Assembly: GCA_002710685.1 (NCBI GenBank)
Contig: PALD01000071.1
Location: 310,001-374,000 of the forward strand
Reading direction: 5' to 3'
Origin: Cytophagaceae bacterium
GTDB lineage: Bacteria; Bacteroidota; Bacteroidia; Flavobacteriales; Flavobacteriaceae
Length of the DNA: 64,000 nucleotides
Part shown: piece by piece, positions 62,714 through 64,000 of the stretch
How positions within the stretch are numbered: position 1 is the stretch's first letter
How the letters are laid out: each line of letters starts with the position of its first letter
Made by a program: the position numbers and the translations under genes
Notes under the pieces: model-generated
What the model was told of the DNA's origin: nothing
The model's input: the letters and a program-made list of their open reading frames with translations, nothing else
Database searches by the model: none

Positions 62714-63721
62714 ATGAAAAAGCTTATTTATCTATTTGTATTACTTACAGTTGGCCTTTCGGCGAAAGCCCAGGTGCTGGGAAGCGATTTTGAAACCGTG
62801 GTCGCCGCTGGCAAGCAGGATGCCTCTACATTGATGGGGGCTTACATAAACCCAGCGATGGAGGGTTTGATATTTGCCATGAACGGTGGCTGGTACCACA
62901 CCGCAAAGACCCATAAAAAGTTTGGTTTTGATATTTCACTGGCAGTAAACGCCTCTATGGTTTCTTCAGATAAGGAAAATTTCAATATAACAGATTTTGA
63001 TTATGAAGGTACCGTCGTGGCAACCCCAGGGACAACGCCCACCGTTATGGGAAGCGGTGACCCCGCGACCATTACCTATGTTACCAGCGATGGTGCAGAG
63101 ACCGTAGAATTTGAAATGCCCGAGGGCATCAAGGATGACCTTCCGCTCAATGCGGTACCGGCGCCAACGCTACAAGCAACCGTGGGGCTGTTCTATGATA
63201 CAGATGTTTCCCTGCGCTATACGCCTAAAGTGGGGGATGAGTCAGTAAAGGGTCAGTTATATGGCGTGGGGCTCAAGCATAACCTCATGCAGTATTTTGG
63301 CCCGCTGGATAAATTGCCCCTCAATGTTGCCATCATGGCGGGCTACACCAATATGACCGTTGATTATGATATAGAAGATGGCAGCACCTTTGACGGTAGT
63401 AACCAGCGCGCAGAGTTCAGCCTTGATTCTTATACCGTGCAGGCAGTAGCATCGCTGGATTTTCCATTTGTTACACTTTATGGCGGCCTGGGCTATGCCG
63501 GTGGTAAATCTTCACTTGGTGTCCTGGGGACCTATGTAGTTGAATATAATGGTGGAGAAACGGAAACCATAGTCGACCCCATCTCCTTGAGCTACAATCC
63601 CGGTGGGGTACGGGCAAACCTTGGTGCAAGCCTCAACCTTGCCTTCTTCCATATCTTTGCAGATTATACCATACAGGATTACAGTAACCTTACGGCGGGA
63701 GTAGCGTTTAGCTTTCGCTAA
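62714..63721 (+). CDS. DUF6588 family outer-membrane beta-barrel protein
   Basis: About 335 residues. Start ATG 62714 (MKKLIYLFVLLTVGLSAKAQ) gives a signal peptide; an upstream ATG (62651) gives a poor leader. Repeating polar-hydrophobic strands, INPAMEGLIFAMNGGWYHTAKTHKKFGFDISLAVN and GVRANLGASLNLAFFHIFADYT, match the DUF6588 family of Flavobacteriia, porin-like proteins of unknown cargo. The signal peptide's SAKA (62755-62770) and the end FSFR plus stop (63707-63722) both come from hairpin repeats. Normal barrels of this kind end in Phe, here followed by Arg. Confidence 0.78.
   Translation: MKKLIYLFVLLTVGLSAKAQVLGSDFETVVAAGKQDASTLMGAYINPAMEGLIFAMNGGWYHTAKTHKKFGFDISLAVNASMVSSDKENFNITDFDYEGTVVATPGTTPTVMGSGDPATITYVTSDGAETVEFEMPEGIKDDLPLNAVPAPTLQATVGLFYDTDVSLRYTPKVGDESVKGQLYGVGLKHNLMQYFGPLDKLPLNVAIMAGYTNMTVDYDIEDGSTFDGSNQRAEFSLDSYTVQAVASLDFPFVTLYGGLGYAGGKSSLGVLGTYVVEYNGGETETIVDPISLSYNPGGVRANLGASLNLAFFHIFADYTIQDYSNLTAGVAFSFR
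62755..62770. repeat. Mini-hairpin repeat in DUF6588 signal peptide
   Basis: CCTTTCGGCGAAAGCC; encodes LSAKA at the cleavage region. Confidence 0.65.
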
Positions 63722-63722
63722 A
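63707..63722. repeat. Mini-hairpin repeat holding the DUF6588 stop codon
   Basis: TTTAGC-TTTC-GCTAAA; encodes FSFR and supplies TAA. Confidence 0.7.
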
Positions 63723-63868
63723 ATTTCTCATGCCCAATCCCTTTTTATATAGGGTAAACTATGGTTAAAACCTTGTGAAGTTGTAATTTTACAGGAGGAT
63801 TTATTTTGACCTTGAGCCAAGGTAAAAACCCTTGAACAATAACCGTTAATTACATAAAAACATATACA

Positions 63869-64000
63869 ATGAAAGTTACCGTAGTAGGTGCAGGTGCCGT
63901 GGGCGCCAGTTGTGCCGAATATATCGCGATCAAGGATTTTGCATCAGAAGTTGTGCTGCTGGACATCAAGGAAGGCTATGCAGAAGGCAAGGCCATGGAC
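63869..64000 (+). CDS. mdh: Malate dehydrogenase (3' end beyond the window)
   Basis: The first 44 codons ([20 protein letters not shown]...) contain the GxGxxG NAD-binding motif and, at the end of the second strand, [15 protein letters not shown], the acidic residue and family pattern of LDH-like malate dehydrogenase. It converts malate to oxaloacetate in the citric acid cycle. The reading frame runs to the window edge. Start ATG 63869. Confidence 0.9.
   Translation, partial: MKVTVVGAGAVGASCAEYIAIKDFASEVVLLDIKEGYAEGKAMD

Overview
The window is a 64 kb piece of a chromosome from a member of the Bacteroidota, almost certainly a (probably marine) Flavobacteriaceae relative. Evidence: many Bacteroidota-type -33/-7 promoters (TTG, about 19 nt, TAnnTTTG), a type IX secretion C-terminal sorting domain, fused alpha/beta E1 dehydrogenase, lipoproteins with short SxxC-type signals, and families (DUF2911, DUF6588, DUF1328, DUF1835, fused GH3/beta-lactamase) typical of that family. 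No prophage, IS element, CRISPR array, rRNA or tRNA gene was recognised.

Layout. 1-4.7 kb: end of an LptF/G-type permease, EamA transporter, accA, dnaB. 4.8-13 kb: secreted GH3/beta-lactamase, a conserved periplasmic protein plus DUF922 protein, and a reverse operon (2OG oxygenase, SUI1 factor, DUF1835, nucleoside phosphorylase). 13-16.6 kb: fused branched-chain 2-oxoacid dehydrogenase E1, DUF1328 peptide, lipocalin-like lipoprotein, OmpA-like protein. 16.6-20.3 kb: tightly overlapped four-gene operon FAD oxidoreductase / methyltransferase / type III polyketide synthase / FabL-like enoyl reductase, a likely phenolic-lipid pathway. 20.3-28.1 kb: threonine aldolase, YbaB, S9 peptidase, then a cysteine-synthase-like and a serine-palmitoyltransferase-like pair that fits sulfonolipid (capnine) synthesis, and a DASS transporter. 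28.2-41.9 kb: TPR histidine kinase and NarL/LuxR-type regulator followed by a secreted fibre-tip (tail-collar) protein, a 2851-residue T9SS cell-surface protein with three LamG-like domains and two small exported proteins. 42-46.1 kb: aldose epimerase, GH5-like and GH2 enzymes. 46.2-54.4 kb: RluF-like synthase, hydrolase, small proteins, a large OmpA protein, two lipoproteins, and a 7TM/LytS/LytTR signalling operon. 54.3-58.4 kb: a decayed inorganic pyrophosphatase pseudogene, lipoprotein, HerA-like ATPase, queE, DUF2911. 58.7-64 kb: asnB, gyrB, a DUF6588 outer-membrane protein, start of mdh.

The most unusual signals are (1) a family of about 27 tiny hairpin repeats (TTTSGC-N3-5-GCSAAA and CTTTCGCGAAAG variants) scattered about every 2.4 kb in genes and between them, read in all frames and even supplying signal-peptide residues and stop codons; (2) the regulated fibre-tip/giant-adhesin locus with a perfect 20-bp palindrome between regulator and target; (3) the sulfonolipid-like and phenolic-lipid-like lipid pathways; (4) DnaA-box clusters before dnaB and gyrB; and (5) the pyrophosphatase pseudogene. 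All functional statements are from sequence reading and memory of families; no database search was run.
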